This document shows, in pieces, positions 43,257-52,403 of a DNA stretch of 64,000 nt; position 1 is the stretch's first letter, and each line of letters opens with the position of its first letter. The position numbers were made by a program, and so were the translations under genes. The notes beneath the pieces are model-generated. The model had not been told where the DNA came from. It did no database searches and saw only the letters and a program-made list of their open reading frames with translations. The stretch spans positions 4,774,001-4,838,000 of the forward strand of contig CAWICN010000001.1 of NCBI GenBank assembly GCA_963834725.1, written 5' to 3'. Origin of the DNA: PALSA-693 sp963834725. Its GTDB lineage: Bacteria > Actinomycetota > Acidimicrobiia > Acidimicrobiales > Palsa-688.

Positions 43257-44819
43257 TCACGCCGGAGTGCCCTCGCCGAGGAGGGCGCGCAAAGCGAAGC
43301 GCTGGATCTTGCCCGTGGAGGTCTTGGGTAACTCCTCGACGACGTGGATCTCCCGGGGCCGCTTGAAGGCGGCCATGCGAGCCCGGCAGTGAGTGTCCAG
43401 GGCGGCCACGTCGACCGTCCGGCCCCGGCCGGGTACGACGAAGGCGACGGTGAGCTCGAGGCCGGCCGCGTTGCGCCCCCCGACGACGGCAGCTTCGAGC
43501 ACGTCCTCGTGTTCGAGCAGCACCCCCTCGACCTCCGCCGGCGACACCCAGATCCCGCCCGCCTTGATCATGTCGCTATTGCGCCCGACGAAGCGGTAGT
43601 ACCCGTCGGACGAGCGCTGATAGACATCCCCGGTCCTCAACCACCCGTCCACGAAGGTGCTGGCCGTGAGGTCCGGCCGCTGCCAGTATCCGGCCGCCAC
43701 CGACTCCCCGCGCACCCACAGCGCCCCGGGGGTGTCGGCGCCGGTGATCTCGGCGCCGCTGTCATCGAGGAGCCGCACCTCGTACCCGGCCACCGGGCGG
43801 CCGGTCCATCCGGGCCGCACGTCGCCCGGATGGTTCGAGCAGAAAATGTGCAGGGCTTCCGTGGTGCCGAGCCCGTCGAGCATCTCGGTGCCGAAGCGGC
43901 CGGTGAAACGGCGGTGTACTTCGGCTGGAAGCGTCTCGCCGGCAGTGACGGTAGCTCGCACCGATGACAGGGCGGTTTCGGGCAACCCGGCGTCGACCAT
44001 GGCCGCGCAGAACCCGGGCGGCGCAAAGAAGAGAGTGGGGCGGTGGCGGGTGAGCAAGTCGGAGGCCCGGGCCGGGGTGGCCGGATCCGGATCGATCACC
44101 GCGCTGGCGCCCACGCTCAGCGGGAAGAACAGGGCGTTGCCGAGGCCGAACGCGAAGAACAGCTTCGCGACCGAGTAGCACACGTCTTCGGGTCCGACCC
44201 CGAGCACCGTACGGGCGTAGGTGTCGCACACGGCCCGGATGTCGCCGTGGCGGTGGACGGCGGCCTTCGGCAGGCCAGTTGTGCCCGATGTGTAGAGCCA
44301 CAGGCCGGCGCTCGACGCGGTCGTCGGCTCGACCTCGACCTCCGAAGCGTCGCGGAAATCCTCCCAGCGCCGGATGGTGACGCCCCCCGCACCCGGGGCC
44401 GCGTCGCGACGGCCCCCGTCCTCTGTGATGACCACGGCCCGGCATGCCGGGCTCGCGGTGGCGGCCTCTGCGACCAGCCTGGTGTGGCGGCCTGAGGCGA
44501 CGACCACAGATGCCTCCGAGTCCGAGACCAGGGCCGCCACGTCGTGGGCGAGCAGCATCGTCGACACCGGGACGGGAACGGCGCCGATGCGCAGGCCGGC
44601 GAGGAAGGTGGCCGGGAAGGCCAGCTCATCGCCGACCACCATCAGCACCCGGTCGCCGGCCTCGACCCCGAGCGAGCGAAGTCCGTTGGCGACCATCCAG
44701 GTGGCTTGCTGCAACCGGGCGTAGGTCTGGGTCTCGTCGCCGCATCGGTACGCGACCCGGTCGCCCCGCCCTTCGCTCACGTGGCGGTCGACGAGCCACC
44801 ACGCCGCGTTGAAGTCCAT
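43257..44819 (-). CDS. bclA: Benzoate-CoA ligase
   Basis: 520 aa, AMP-forming acyl-CoA synthetase activating benzoate to benzoyl-CoA. Adenylation motifs YTSGTTGLPKAAVH (A3), GWLRTGD and the C-terminal catalytic lysine in KTSTGKIQRF. The segment AKLFFAFGLGNALFFPLSVGAS is characteristic of the benzoate-CoA ligase subfamily. Start ATG overlaps the boxB stop (TGATG). Third gene of the boxC-boxB-bclA operon, so it supplies the substrate for BoxB. Other aryl-CoA ligase activity (2-aminobenzoate, fluorobenzoate) possible. Confidence 0.9.
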   Translation of the reverse strand: MDFNAAWWLVDRHVSEGRGDRVAYRCGDETQTYARLQQATWMVANGLRSLGVEAGDRVLMVVGDELAFPATFLAGLRIGAVPVPVSTMLLAHDVAALVSDSEASVVVASGRHTRLVAEAATASPACRAVVITEDGGRRDAAPGAGGVTIRRWEDFRDASEVEVEPTTASSAGLWLYTSGTTGLPKAAVHRHGDIRAVCDTYARTVLGVGPEDVCYSVAKLFFAFGLGNALFFPLSVGASAVIDPDPATPARASDLLTRHRPTLFFAPPGFCAAMVDAGLPETALSSVRATVTAGETLPAEVHRRFTGRFGTEMLDGLGTTEALHIFCSNHPGDVRPGWTGRPVAGYEVRLLDDSGAEITGADTPGALWVRGESVAAGYWQRPDLTASTFVDGWLRTGDVYQRSSDGYYRFVGRNSDMIKAGGIWVSPAEVEGVLLEHEDVLEAAVVGGRNAAGLELTVAFVVPGRGRTVDVAALDTHCRARMAAFKRPREIHVVEELPKTSTGKIQRFALRALLGEGTPA

Positions 44820-46228
44820 CAGATCCGGACGTACTCGAAATCGACGGGCTTGGCGTGGACACCGCTGGCGGGCGGGGCCACCCAGCTGGCCATGCGACCG
44901 GGCTCGTGCACCGGGCGCATCACCGACGTCACGTGGTCGCGGTCGGCCTCAGTGGGGAGCCAGTCCGCCCGGCGCGCCTCCCACTCGGGTTCGCTTACGA
45001 GATCGCCGTCCGGGGTGACGTGGCGCCCCGCGAATGCCCCTACCCCGCGATGGAAGCCGACATGGGGCAGCCGCAGGTGCCGACCGACCGGCGCCAAAGT
45101 CCGGTTCCAGCGGTCGACCCCCTTCTGGCAGTCGTCGATGTAGTCGTCGCGGAGAGTGGCATTGAGGGCCGACAATGCCGCCACCGGGCGCTCCACGATC
45201 CGGTCGTCGCTGACCGCGGGGATGGTCCGGGTCTGGCCGTGGAGGCGGTGATCATCGGGGCGGGCCGCTTCCTGAAAGCGCCCCTTCAGCCCGGCCGCAT
45301 AGTAATTGGCCGCGTTTGTCGAGGTCTCGGCGCCGAACAGGTCAAGTGAAAGGGTGTAGTGGAGGTTGAGGTACCGCTGCAGGGTGTCCAGGTTGATCCC
45401 GCCAAACGGGGCGATATCGTCGGTGTCGTGCTCCTGCATGAGCTCCGCGGTCCGCTGTACCACCCGCCCCACGCCGGCGGCGCCGACAAACATGTGATGC
45501 GCTTCCTCCTTCAACATGAACTGGCAGGTGCGGGCCAGGGGGTCGAAGCCGCTCTCGGCCAGCGAGGCCAGCTGGAACTTACCGTCCCGATCGGTGAAGT
45601 AGGTGAACATGAAGAACGACAACCAATCGGTGGTCGGCTCGTTGAACGCCCCCAGAATCCGGGGGTTGTCAGCGTCGCCGGAATGCCGGGCCAGCAGGAG
45701 GTCGGCCTCGTCGCGACCGTCCCGGCCGAAATAAGCCTGCAGCAGGTAAACCATGGCCCACAGGTGCCGGCCTTCCTCCACGTTGACCTGGAAGAGGTTG
45801 CGCAGGTCGTAGAGGCTGGGGGCAGTGAGGCAGAGCTCACGTTGCTGCTCGACCGAGGCCGGTTCGGTGTCGCCCTGGACCACGATGAGCCGGCGCAGGT
45901 CGGACCGGAGCTCGCCCGGCACCGCGGTCCACACCGGCTCGCCGTGACGGTCCCCGAAGCCAATGGTGCGGCCTTCCTCACGGTCCGCCAGAAAAATCCC
46001 CCACCGGTAGTCGGGCATCTTCACGTAGTCGAAGTGGGCCCAGCCCTCCTGGCCGACTGCGATCGCAGTGCGGAGGTACACGTCGTCGCCCTGATGGGCG
46101 ACCGGGCCCAGCTGCTTCCACCAATCGAGGAACTGCGGCTGCCAGCGCTCCAGCGCCCGTTGCAGCCTGCGATCGTCGGAGAGCCCAACGTTGTTGGGGA
46201 TCTTGTCCCCGGTGTCGACGCCGGTCAT
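44819..46228 (-). CDS. boxB: Benzoyl-CoA 2,3-epoxidase subunit BoxB
   Basis: 469 aa diiron oxygenase that forms 2,3-epoxybenzoyl-CoA with O2 and NADPH via BoxA. Expected ligands are present with family spacing: Glu122, Glu152, His155 (NVEEGRHLW), Asp213, Glu242 and His245 (KEEAHHMF). Preceded by boxC with a 3-base gap and followed by bclA with overlap. The reductase gene boxA is not in the window. Aerobic, CoA-dependent benzoate degradation is therefore predicted. Confidence 0.95.
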   Translation of the reverse strand: MTGVDTGDKIPNNVGLSDDRRLQRALERWQPQFLDWWKQLGPVAHQGDDVYLRTAIAVGQEGWAHFDYVKMPDYRWGIFLADREEGRTIGFGDRHGEPVWTAVPGELRSDLRRLIVVQGDTEPASVEQQRELCLTAPSLYDLRNLFQVNVEEGRHLWAMVYLLQAYFGRDGRDEADLLLARHSGDADNPRILGAFNEPTTDWLSFFMFTYFTDRDGKFQLASLAESGFDPLARTCQFMLKEEAHHMFVGAAGVGRVVQRTAELMQEHDTDDIAPFGGINLDTLQRYLNLHYTLSLDLFGAETSTNAANYYAAGLKGRFQEAARPDDHRLHGQTRTIPAVSDDRIVERPVAALSALNATLRDDYIDDCQKGVDRWNRTLAPVGRHLRLPHVGFHRGVGAFAGRHVTPDGDLVSEPEWEARRADWLPTEADRDHVTSVMRPVHEPGRMASWVAPPASGVHAKPVDFEYVRI

Positions 46229-46231
46229 GGC

Positions 46232-47962
46232 TTACACCCTCCCTCGGTCGTAGACGGGGCGTGACCCGGTGCCAAAGCGGCGCAAGGCTCCTTCGACGCC
46301 GGTCGCATTGGGTCGCAGGAAGATCCAGTTTTGCCACGCCGACAGCCGGCCGAAAATTTTGGTCTCGGTGGTCTCAGGTCCGGCAAACCGCAGCGACGCC
46401 TCCATGCCCGTGAGGGCGTCGGCCGAGAAGGCCGCTCGTTCCTCGAGGGTCAGCCGGACCTCATCGTCCCAGTCGAGATCGTCAGGGGCGAAGGTCACCA
46501 GGCCCAGGTCACGACAGTCGGCGGCAAGCAATTCCTTGCCGAAGGCGGTACGAACGGCGTCCACGCGGTCCGGGTGACCCCAGAACCGGGTGGCCAGCCG
46601 GCTCAGCCCGTTGGCCATCGGCAGGAGCCCGTCGTTGACCTCGGTGAGGATCAGGGCCGGCGGCGACCCGGGCCCAGGGTCGTGCTCGAGCTGGTCTTCT
46701 AGGCGCTGGTCTCCTAGGTGCTGGCCGTCGAGCCGCTGGCCGTCGAGGATCAGGGACCGGTCTGCCGCCAAGGCCAGCTCGGCCAGGGTGCCCACGAAGC
46801 AGCTGCCCGGTTCGATGAGGGCGACCACGCTGCGGGCGGACACGTCGAGCCGTTTGAGCGTGCGTTTCCAGAAGGCCCGGGCTTCCCGGACGAGCCAATG
46901 CTGGTCGTGCCCGGCCATGGTGGCTTCAGTGTCGAGGACCGACGCTGGATCGCCCTCGGTGGTGAGGACCCACGTGCCGAGCTCCGGCTCGTTGAAACGG
47001 AGATGCAGGATGGCATCGTCGAGCTCACGACAGGCGGCGAGCGGCCACCACGCCGGGCCGGCGGCCTCGATTTCGGCGGTGCTCGTCGGCTGGATGCCCA
47101 GCGGTCCTCGGACCTTCACGGTGGCGGCGCCGAGGTCGCGCTCGTAGCCAACCTCCACGGTGGAGTAGCGGACGCCCGTCGCTGAGTCGTGGCGGGGGAG
47201 CGGCGAGAGCGAGATCCCTGAGCCGCTGCGGCGAGTCGACGCGGCGAGCCGGGCGGCCACCCGGGCGGCCACATGGCCGGCCAAGTCGCTGCGGGTGGCG
47301 GTCGAGTCCACGAGCCCCCACTCCACCGCCTGGCGACCCTGTACGCCCTCGGCCCGGGTGGCGACCACGTCGGCCAGGTCCCGGCGGACATGGCGTTTGT
47401 CGACCAGCCGGGTCAAGCCTCCCGTTCCCGGGAGCACCCCGAGCAGCGGCACCTCGGGAAGTGAGACGGCCGAAGCGCGGTCGTCCACGAGGATGATCTC
47501 CTCGCACGCCAGGGCCAGTTCGTAACCCCCGCCCGCGGCTGTGCCGTTGACCGCGCACAGCCACACCTGGTCCGATGTGACCGCCGCGTCTTCGATGGCG
47601 AGGCGGGTCTCGTTGGTGAACTTGCAGAAATTGACCTTGTGGTCATGGGTCGAACCGGCCAGCATCTGGATGTTGGCGCCGGCGCAGAAGACCTTCTCCA
47701 GACCGCTGGTGAGCACCACCACCCTGATAGCCGGGTGCTCGAAACGGAGCCGCTGCACGATGTCGGACAGTTCGATGTCCACGCCAAGGTCGTAGGTGTT
47801 GAGCTTGAGCTCGTAGCCGCTACCCAGGGTGGCCGAAGGATCCACCGCCATGATGACGGTCGCCACCTGGCCGTCGACTTCGAGCCGCCAGTGCTGGTAG
47901 GCAGTGGGCTCTCGCTCGAATGTGATGGGTCGCTCGAACGTGATGACTCGGGGCTCCGGCAT
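46232..47962 (-). CDS. boxC: 2,3-epoxybenzoyl-CoA dihydrolase (BoxC)
   Basis: 576 aa, two crotonase-like modules. It opens the epoxide and cleaves the ring to 3,4-dehydroadipyl-CoA semialdehyde and formate. The first module has VVVLTSGLEKVFCAGANIQML and VWLCAVNGTAAGGGYELALACEEIILVDD (in parts); the second has VVALIEPGSCFVGTLAELALAADRS. An in-frame tract of four 5-residue units (LDGQR, LDGQH, LGDQR, LEDQL) follows, probably a loop expansion. ATG at 47962 chosen because of GAGGGACGC before it; an upstream in-frame start at 48058 is less likely. First gene of the box operon. Confidence 0.93.
   Translation of the reverse strand: MPEPRVITFERPITFEREPTAYQHWRLEVDGQVATVIMAVDPSATLGSGYELKLNTYDLGVDIELSDIVQRLRFEHPAIRVVVLTSGLEKVFCAGANIQMLAGSTHDHKVNFCKFTNETRLAIEDAAVTSDQVWLCAVNGTAAGGGYELALACEEIILVDDRASAVSLPEVPLLGVLPGTGGLTRLVDKRHVRRDLADVVATRAEGVQGRQAVEWGLVDSTATRSDLAGHVAARVAARLAASTRRSGSGISLSPLPRHDSATGVRYSTVEVGYERDLGAATVKVRGPLGIQPTSTAEIEAAGPAWWPLAACRELDDAILHLRFNEPELGTWVLTTEGDPASVLDTEATMAGHDQHWLVREARAFWKRTLKRLDVSARSVVALIEPGSCFVGTLAELALAADRSLILDGQRLDGQHLGDQRLEDQLEHDPGPGSPPALILTEVNDGLLPMANGLSRLATRFWGHPDRVDAVRTAFGKELLAADCRDLGLVTFAPDDLDWDDEVRLTLEERAAFSADALTGMEASLRFAGPETTETKIFGRLSAWQNWIFLRPNATGVEGALRRFGTGSRPVYDRGRV
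46683..46745 (-). repeat. 15-bp coding repeat, 4 copies, in boxC
   Basis: In frame, four 15-base units encode LDGQR/LDGQH/LGDQR/LEDQL in the second crotonase module. Confidence 0.8.
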
Positions 47963-48107
47963 GCGTCCCTCGCTCTCTCCGGTACCCGATACTCTGGCAC
48001 TTCCCGGGACGTTCGTAGCCTCCGCCGCACGCCCGTCCGGCCCGCGGCCGTCTCTCATCCGTAGGGATGATTTTGCCGTTGGGGCGACGATGGGGCCCGG
48101 GTGTAGT

Positions 48108-48113
48108 TACCCT
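48108..48113 (+). promoter_or_regulatory. Possible -10 element of the SPFH operon
   Basis: TACCCT at 48108-48113 would give a 5' leader of about 93 bases containing the 18-bp repeat array. No clear -35. Confidence 0.4.
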
Positions 48114-48142
48114 GGACCGCAGCTGATCCCTGATAAAGGGGC

Positions 48143-48196
48143 CCTCTAGCAGGCATTTAGCCTCTACCAGGCATTTAGCCTCTACCAGGCATTTAG
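48143..48196. repeat. 18-bp tandem repeat, 3 copies, in the leader of the SPFH gene
   Basis: CCTCTASCAGGCATTTAG repeats exactly three times (one G/C difference in copy 1), and the array ends right at the AGGAGGAG ribosome site of the downstream GTG. Confidence 0.95.
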
Positions 48197-48212
48197 TAGG
48201 AGGAGACGGGTC

Positions 48213-49481
48213 GTGGCCCTGCTCGGTCGTGAATTCATCGCCGTACCCGATGACCGGAAGAACCAGATCGTCTTCAAGTGGCCAGACCTCAACATCCGGA
48301 AGCACGCCCGCGCCATCGTCAACGCCGATGAGCTGGCCATGTTCGTCAACACCGGCCAGGTGGTCGCCACGATGGGCCCGGGACGCCATCAGATCGACGC
48401 GGACGAGATCCCGGGCCTGGGCGCGGTGATCGACTGGGCGACCGGCGGCAACGCCTACCGGGCCGAGCTGTACTTCGTGGGTACGCGGGAGTACCCGGGC
48501 ATCACCTTTGGCGGCCGCATCGATGACGTGCAGGATCCCCAGACCGGGATGATCGTGACCCTTCGCGTGTTCGGCGACTACTCGATGCACGTCAGGGACC
48601 CGGCGGCCCTGATCACCAATCTGGTGGGCACGGTGGACGTGGCCAACAACGACGCCATCACTCGGTGGATAAGCGATCAGCTGCTCAAGGTGATGCGGAC
48701 GCACATGACCGTCCAGATCGTCCGCAACGGCTGGCCCATCCTCGGGTTGTCCGCGTATACCCCCGACATCGAGCAGGAGGTGATGGCGAAGGGCAACGAG
48801 CAGCTTGCGACTTACGGTGTCGCCATCATCCGCATGGGGAACTTCGATATCAACCTGTCCGACCAGGACGAAGCCCAGCTGAAGACACTCGCCAAGGACA
48901 CCGCTTACTCCCGGCTGGCCGGGAGCTTCCAGCAGTATGCCTCCGGCGAGATGGCGCTCGGTGCGGGAGAGGGGATGGCCAAGGGTGGTGCCGGCGTTGG
49001 CGGGGCCTTCCTCGCCGCAGGCCTCGGAGCGGGCGGCCAGGCCGCCGCGCCGGTCGACCCGGGACCCCCGCCCCCGCCCGGCCCCGGCTTCGCCGGGGGT
49101 GGCGCCGGCTTTGCCGGTCCGACGGCGACGGACCCAACGGAAACTGGCACCGAGTGCCACAACTGTCACTCCGACAACCCCGCAGGGGCCAAGTTCTGCT
49201 CCTCGTGCGGGACATCGCTGGCGCCGCCGGCCGTGGTCTGCCCGGGCTGCCACGCCGAGAACCCGTCGGGGGCCAAGTTCTGCGCCTCGTGCGGCACCGC
49301 ACTGGTGGCCGCGACCCCGCAATGCACGGCGTGCGGGGCCGAGATGACGCCTGGCGCCCGGTTCTGTCCATCCTGTGGCACGGCAGCCGCAGTGGCGCCG
49401 TCCTCGTCGGCTGGTTCGACCCCTCCGTCCTCGTCGTCTGAGTCCTCGTCGTCGGCCCCGTCAACGCCGCCGAGTTCGTGA
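48213..49481 (+). CDS. SPFH-domain protein with zinc ribbons, YdjI-like
   Basis: 422 aa. N-terminal SPFH/Band 7-like domain of the virion-core/YdjI type (MALLGREFIAVPDDRKNQIVFKWPD, FVNTGQVVATMGPGRHQID, LRVFGDYSMHVRDPAALI), a Gly/Pro-rich linker, then three zinc-ribbon knuckle pairs (CHNCHSDNPAGAKFCSSCG; CPGCHAENPSGAKFCASCG; CTACGAEMTPGARFCPSCG) and a Ser/Pro tail. In Bacillus, YdjI recruits a PspA-type protein to the membrane, so a link to the pspA operon 10 kb away is plausible (inference). GTG start with AGGAGGAG 8 bases upstream. Its TGA overlaps the next gene's GTG. Confidence 0.85.
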   Translation: MALLGREFIAVPDDRKNQIVFKWPDLNIRKHARAIVNADELAMFVNTGQVVATMGPGRHQIDADEIPGLGAVIDWATGGNAYRAELYFVGTREYPGITFGGRIDDVQDPQTGMIVTLRVFGDYSMHVRDPAALITNLVGTVDVANNDAITRWISDQLLKVMRTHMTVQIVRNGWPILGLSAYTPDIEQEVMAKGNEQLATYGVAIIRMGNFDINLSDQDEAQLKTLAKDTAYSRLAGSFQQYASGEMALGAGEGMAKGGAGVGGAFLAAGLGAGGQAAAPVDPGPPPPPGPGFAGGGAGFAGPTATDPTETGTECHNCHSDNPAGAKFCSSCGTSLAPPAVVCPGCHAENPSGAKFCASCGTALVAATPQCTACGAEMTPGARFCPSCGTAAAVAPSSSAGSTPPSSSSESSSSAPSTPPSS

Positions 49482-50419
49482 TCGCCAGCCTCGCTGACCT
49501 TCTCTTTCGGGCCGGTGGCGGCCAGGGTTTTGACGGCGGTGGCGGGGGTGGCGCAGGCGGCGGCGGTGGTGGCGGCGGCCTGGGCGGCGGGTTCTTCTTC
49601 TTCGGCGGGGGCGGCGGGGGCGCGGCCACCGGAACCATCCTGATCGTCGGCCTCGTTCTGCTCCTGGTGGTGCTGCGCGTGAGCTGGCCTCGCTGGCGCG
49701 CCGGCCGCCGGACCGGCACGATGACGGCCGGTGCCCCGCCGTCCCCTCCCGCCGGGCAGTGGAGCCATGACGACCAGCCGGCGATCAACACGGTGCAGGG
49801 CGGTCTTTTCCCCGGAACCGCGCCTTCCATCGCTCGTTCCGAGTCCGCGGCGGACAGCTTGGCCGCCATCTCCGCCCACGACCCGGCTTTCTCGAAGGAG
49901 GCCTTCCTCGAGCAGGCCCAGCGGACGTTTTTCGTCGTGCAGCAGGCGTGGACAGAACGGCAACCGGGAATGAGCCGTCAGGTCATGGCGGACGGCCTCT
50001 GGCAACAGCACCGGTCGCAGATCCAGGGCTACCTCGATGCCGGAAAGCGCAACGTGCTCGAAGACCTGGCCGTCGCGGATCTGACCGTGATCGGCGCCGA
50101 CCACGACCAGAGCTATGACACCATCACCGTGCGAGTGGTGGCGGCCTGCGCCGATTACGATGTCGATGATCACAACGGTCGGATAGTGCGAGGCGACAAG
50201 CAGGTTCGGCAATGGGCCGAGGACTGGACGTTCCAGCGGTCGGCGACGGCGACCACCCCTGTCGGCGGTGGCATCCTGACGGCCAAATGCCCGAACTGCG
50301 GTGCCCCGCTCGACCTGGACCTGGCCGGAACCTGTAAATACTGCAAGGCGCCGGTGAGCTCCGGCGCCTACGACTGGGTGCTGGCCCGGATCGCCCAGGT
50401 ACCCGGGTACTCGTCGTAG
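49478..50419 (+). CDS. Membrane protein with Tim44-like domain and zinc ribbon
   Basis: 313 aa. Glycine-rich N-terminus (GGGGGGAGGGGGGGGLGGG), one transmembrane helix (TGTILIVGLVLLLVVLRVSW), a Tim44-like domain (FSKEAFLEQAQRTFFVVQQAW... LTVIGADHDQSYDTITVRV) and a C-terminal zinc ribbon CPNCGAPLDLDLAGTCKYCKAPV. Similar architecture is seen in proteins encoded beside YdjI-type SPFH genes. Likely acts with the upstream SPFH protein at the membrane. Translationally coupled (GTGA). Confidence 0.82.
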   Translation: MIASLADLLFRAGGGQGFDGGGGGGAGGGGGGGGLGGGFFFFGGGGGGAATGTILIVGLVLLLVVLRVSWPRWRAGRRTGTMTAGAPPSPPAGQWSHDDQPAINTVQGGLFPGTAPSIARSESAADSLAAISAHDPAFSKEAFLEQAQRTFFVVQQAWTERQPGMSRQVMADGLWQQHRSQIQGYLDAGKRNVLEDLAVADLTVIGADHDQSYDTITVRVVAACADYDVDDHNGRIVRGDKQVRQWAEDWTFQRSATATTPVGGGILTAKCPNCGAPLDLDLAGTCKYCKAPVSSGAYDWVLARIAQVPGYSS

Positions 50420-50435
50420 CCGGCTTATCCGGGCG

Positions 50436-52251
50436 TTAGCGCGACTGCCCTGGCGGCGAGACGGAGGCGGTGGCCGACGGGCTCGGCGAGGTGGCCGGCG
50501 CCGGTTTCGGCGCCTTCAGCAGCCCGGCGTCGAGCAGGCGCTGCGGTATGAGCCAGTTCAGCATCTGCTGGTAGACGCTGAGGATCGAGATCCCGTAGTC
50601 GGTGCTCGAAGCCCATGTGCCGGCCAGGGAAAGCCAGGTAGGACAGCAGCCGCCGACGCCGATGGATCCGAGCAGCGGGGTGGCGACCGGCGTAGGTGAC
50701 GCGTACGCGTCGAGCAGCTCCAGCTGGGCGCGGACGCCTTTGGCCGCGTTCGGGAAGCGCCAACCTTGGGCACAGGTGTCGCAGGCACCGATCCCGGCGA
50801 AGTTGTTGTCGGCCTTCGTCAGCTGGCCGTCGGAGGGAAACGTGAAGTACCCCGTCTCGATGATCGACTGGGCGAACGCCAGGTCGGCCGTCACGCCGGT
50901 CTGCTCGCCGGCGTCGATATAGTCCTCCGTGAGCTGGGTCATGGGCACGGTGATGTGGGCCTTCCACCCGGTGGTGGCGAACCAGCGGGCCATCTCCGCC
51001 GCGCTGAGAACGCTCTGACCGAGGATGGCCGGGGAGGTGGGTCGCGGCGATGTGGCCGCGGATTCGACGAAGCCGGAGCCTGGCACCGTTGTCGTCGGCC
51101 CGGTCGGACTGCCGGTGGGGGCGCCGGGCGGAGCGCCGGGCGGCGGAGGGGTGACCGGCGGAGGGGTGACCGGCGGGGCCGATGGGGTCGGCAGATCCAG
51201 GGTGGCGGCCAGGCCGGGCGTGGTCGCGGCCCGCGTCATGAGCGCGAGCGTCTGCTGCCGGGCCGAAAGCGCCATCTGGGCACCGGCGAGCACCGCCTGG
51301 TCCCGAGTGACGCCCTGGGCTGCCCGCCAGCGCGCCGTCAGTGGCCAGGACCAGCCTTGAACGGGTATCGGCGAGACTCTTTCGCTCGTGGGCGGCCACC
51401 ACCTGGACCAGTTCCAGGGCGTCCACGGCCGCCGAGCCGGTCAGACCGCCAGGCGTGCTCACGGTGCCACCCCCGGAAGGCTGATCGCTCACTGGCCCCG
51501 CGGCCGGGGTGAGGTACCCGAGGCCCATGTAGGCCGCGAGCGCGAGCTGGCCCAAACGGGCAGTGGCCTGCTCAACGTCTGCGTGCGCCACCTTCATCTG
51601 GTCGCGGGCCCGGGCTCGGGCGGCCATGGCCGTCCGCAGGCCGGCGGTAGCAGCGGCGACGTCCGCCCGGCCGCTCGTCACCGCCGCCCCGGCCCGGGCG
51701 AACTGCTGGATCGCACTGACCTGGGATAGATCGGCCTTCACCTCAGCCAGAACGAGGCGCGGATTGGGCGGGGGCGCGGGTCGGGCACCGGGCTTGGTCG
51801 GCAGCTCCGGCGGCCCGCTGACCGGCACGCGGGGCACGCCGGTGGTGGCCGGGCAGGCTTCGGTGGTGGTCGCGGGCCCGGGCCGGGTGCTGGTGCTGGT
51901 GGTCGTCGTGGTAGTGGTGGTGGTCGTGGGCCGGGGCCGGGTGGGGGTCGGGCAGGGTTTGGTGGTGGTAGTCGGCCGGGGCGGGATCCTGCTGGTGGTC
52001 GGCCGGGGCCGGGTGGTGGTCGTCGGCCGGGGCGGGGTGGTGGTGGCCGGGGGAACCGTCGTGGTGGTGGTTGTTGTATTGGTGGTCGTGGTCGTGGTGC
52101 TGGTCGTCGTGGCCGTGGCTGCGGAGGCGACGGCGCGGCCCGCCGGGGCGGTTGCGGTCAGCCCCGCGGCGGAGGCCGCCGGGCCGGTTGCGGTCGGGAC
52201 CGCCACAGTCAAGCTGACTGCGCTGATCACCGCCGCCGATCGCCGCGCCAT
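50436..52251 (-). pseudogene. Frameshifted secreted glucosaminidase-family protein
   Basis: The 5' part (from ATG 52251: signal peptide MARRSAAVISAVSLTVAVPTATG) encodes a Thr-rich disordered region and a coiled coil ending LADTRSRLVLA. The 3' part, in another frame, continues LTARWRAAQGVTRDQAVLAGAQMALSARQQ (in part) and a mannosyl-glycoprotein endo-beta-N-acetylglucosaminidase-like domain (DLAFAQSIIETGYFTFPSDG... NNFAGIGACD). One extra base near 51341-51346 separates them. Likely an exported peptidoglycan hydrolase if intact. The start could also be ATG 52266. Confidence 0.7.
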
Positions 52252-52403
52252 GTGGGGGATCAGCATGAAGCTGTGGTCTGTGCCAATTTGTTCGCCGGCG
52301 GGCGGATCTCTTCGGCCCGCCCACGCCATTCGGAGGCTACCAGTCCCGATCGGAGCGCCCGAACGCGGATGGGGGGTTCCGGCTGGCGAATCCGGCCGAT
52401 CGT

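Noticed and set aside
48143..48196. CRISPR-like array
   Set aside because: The three 18-bp units are contiguous with no spacers and no cas genes are present.
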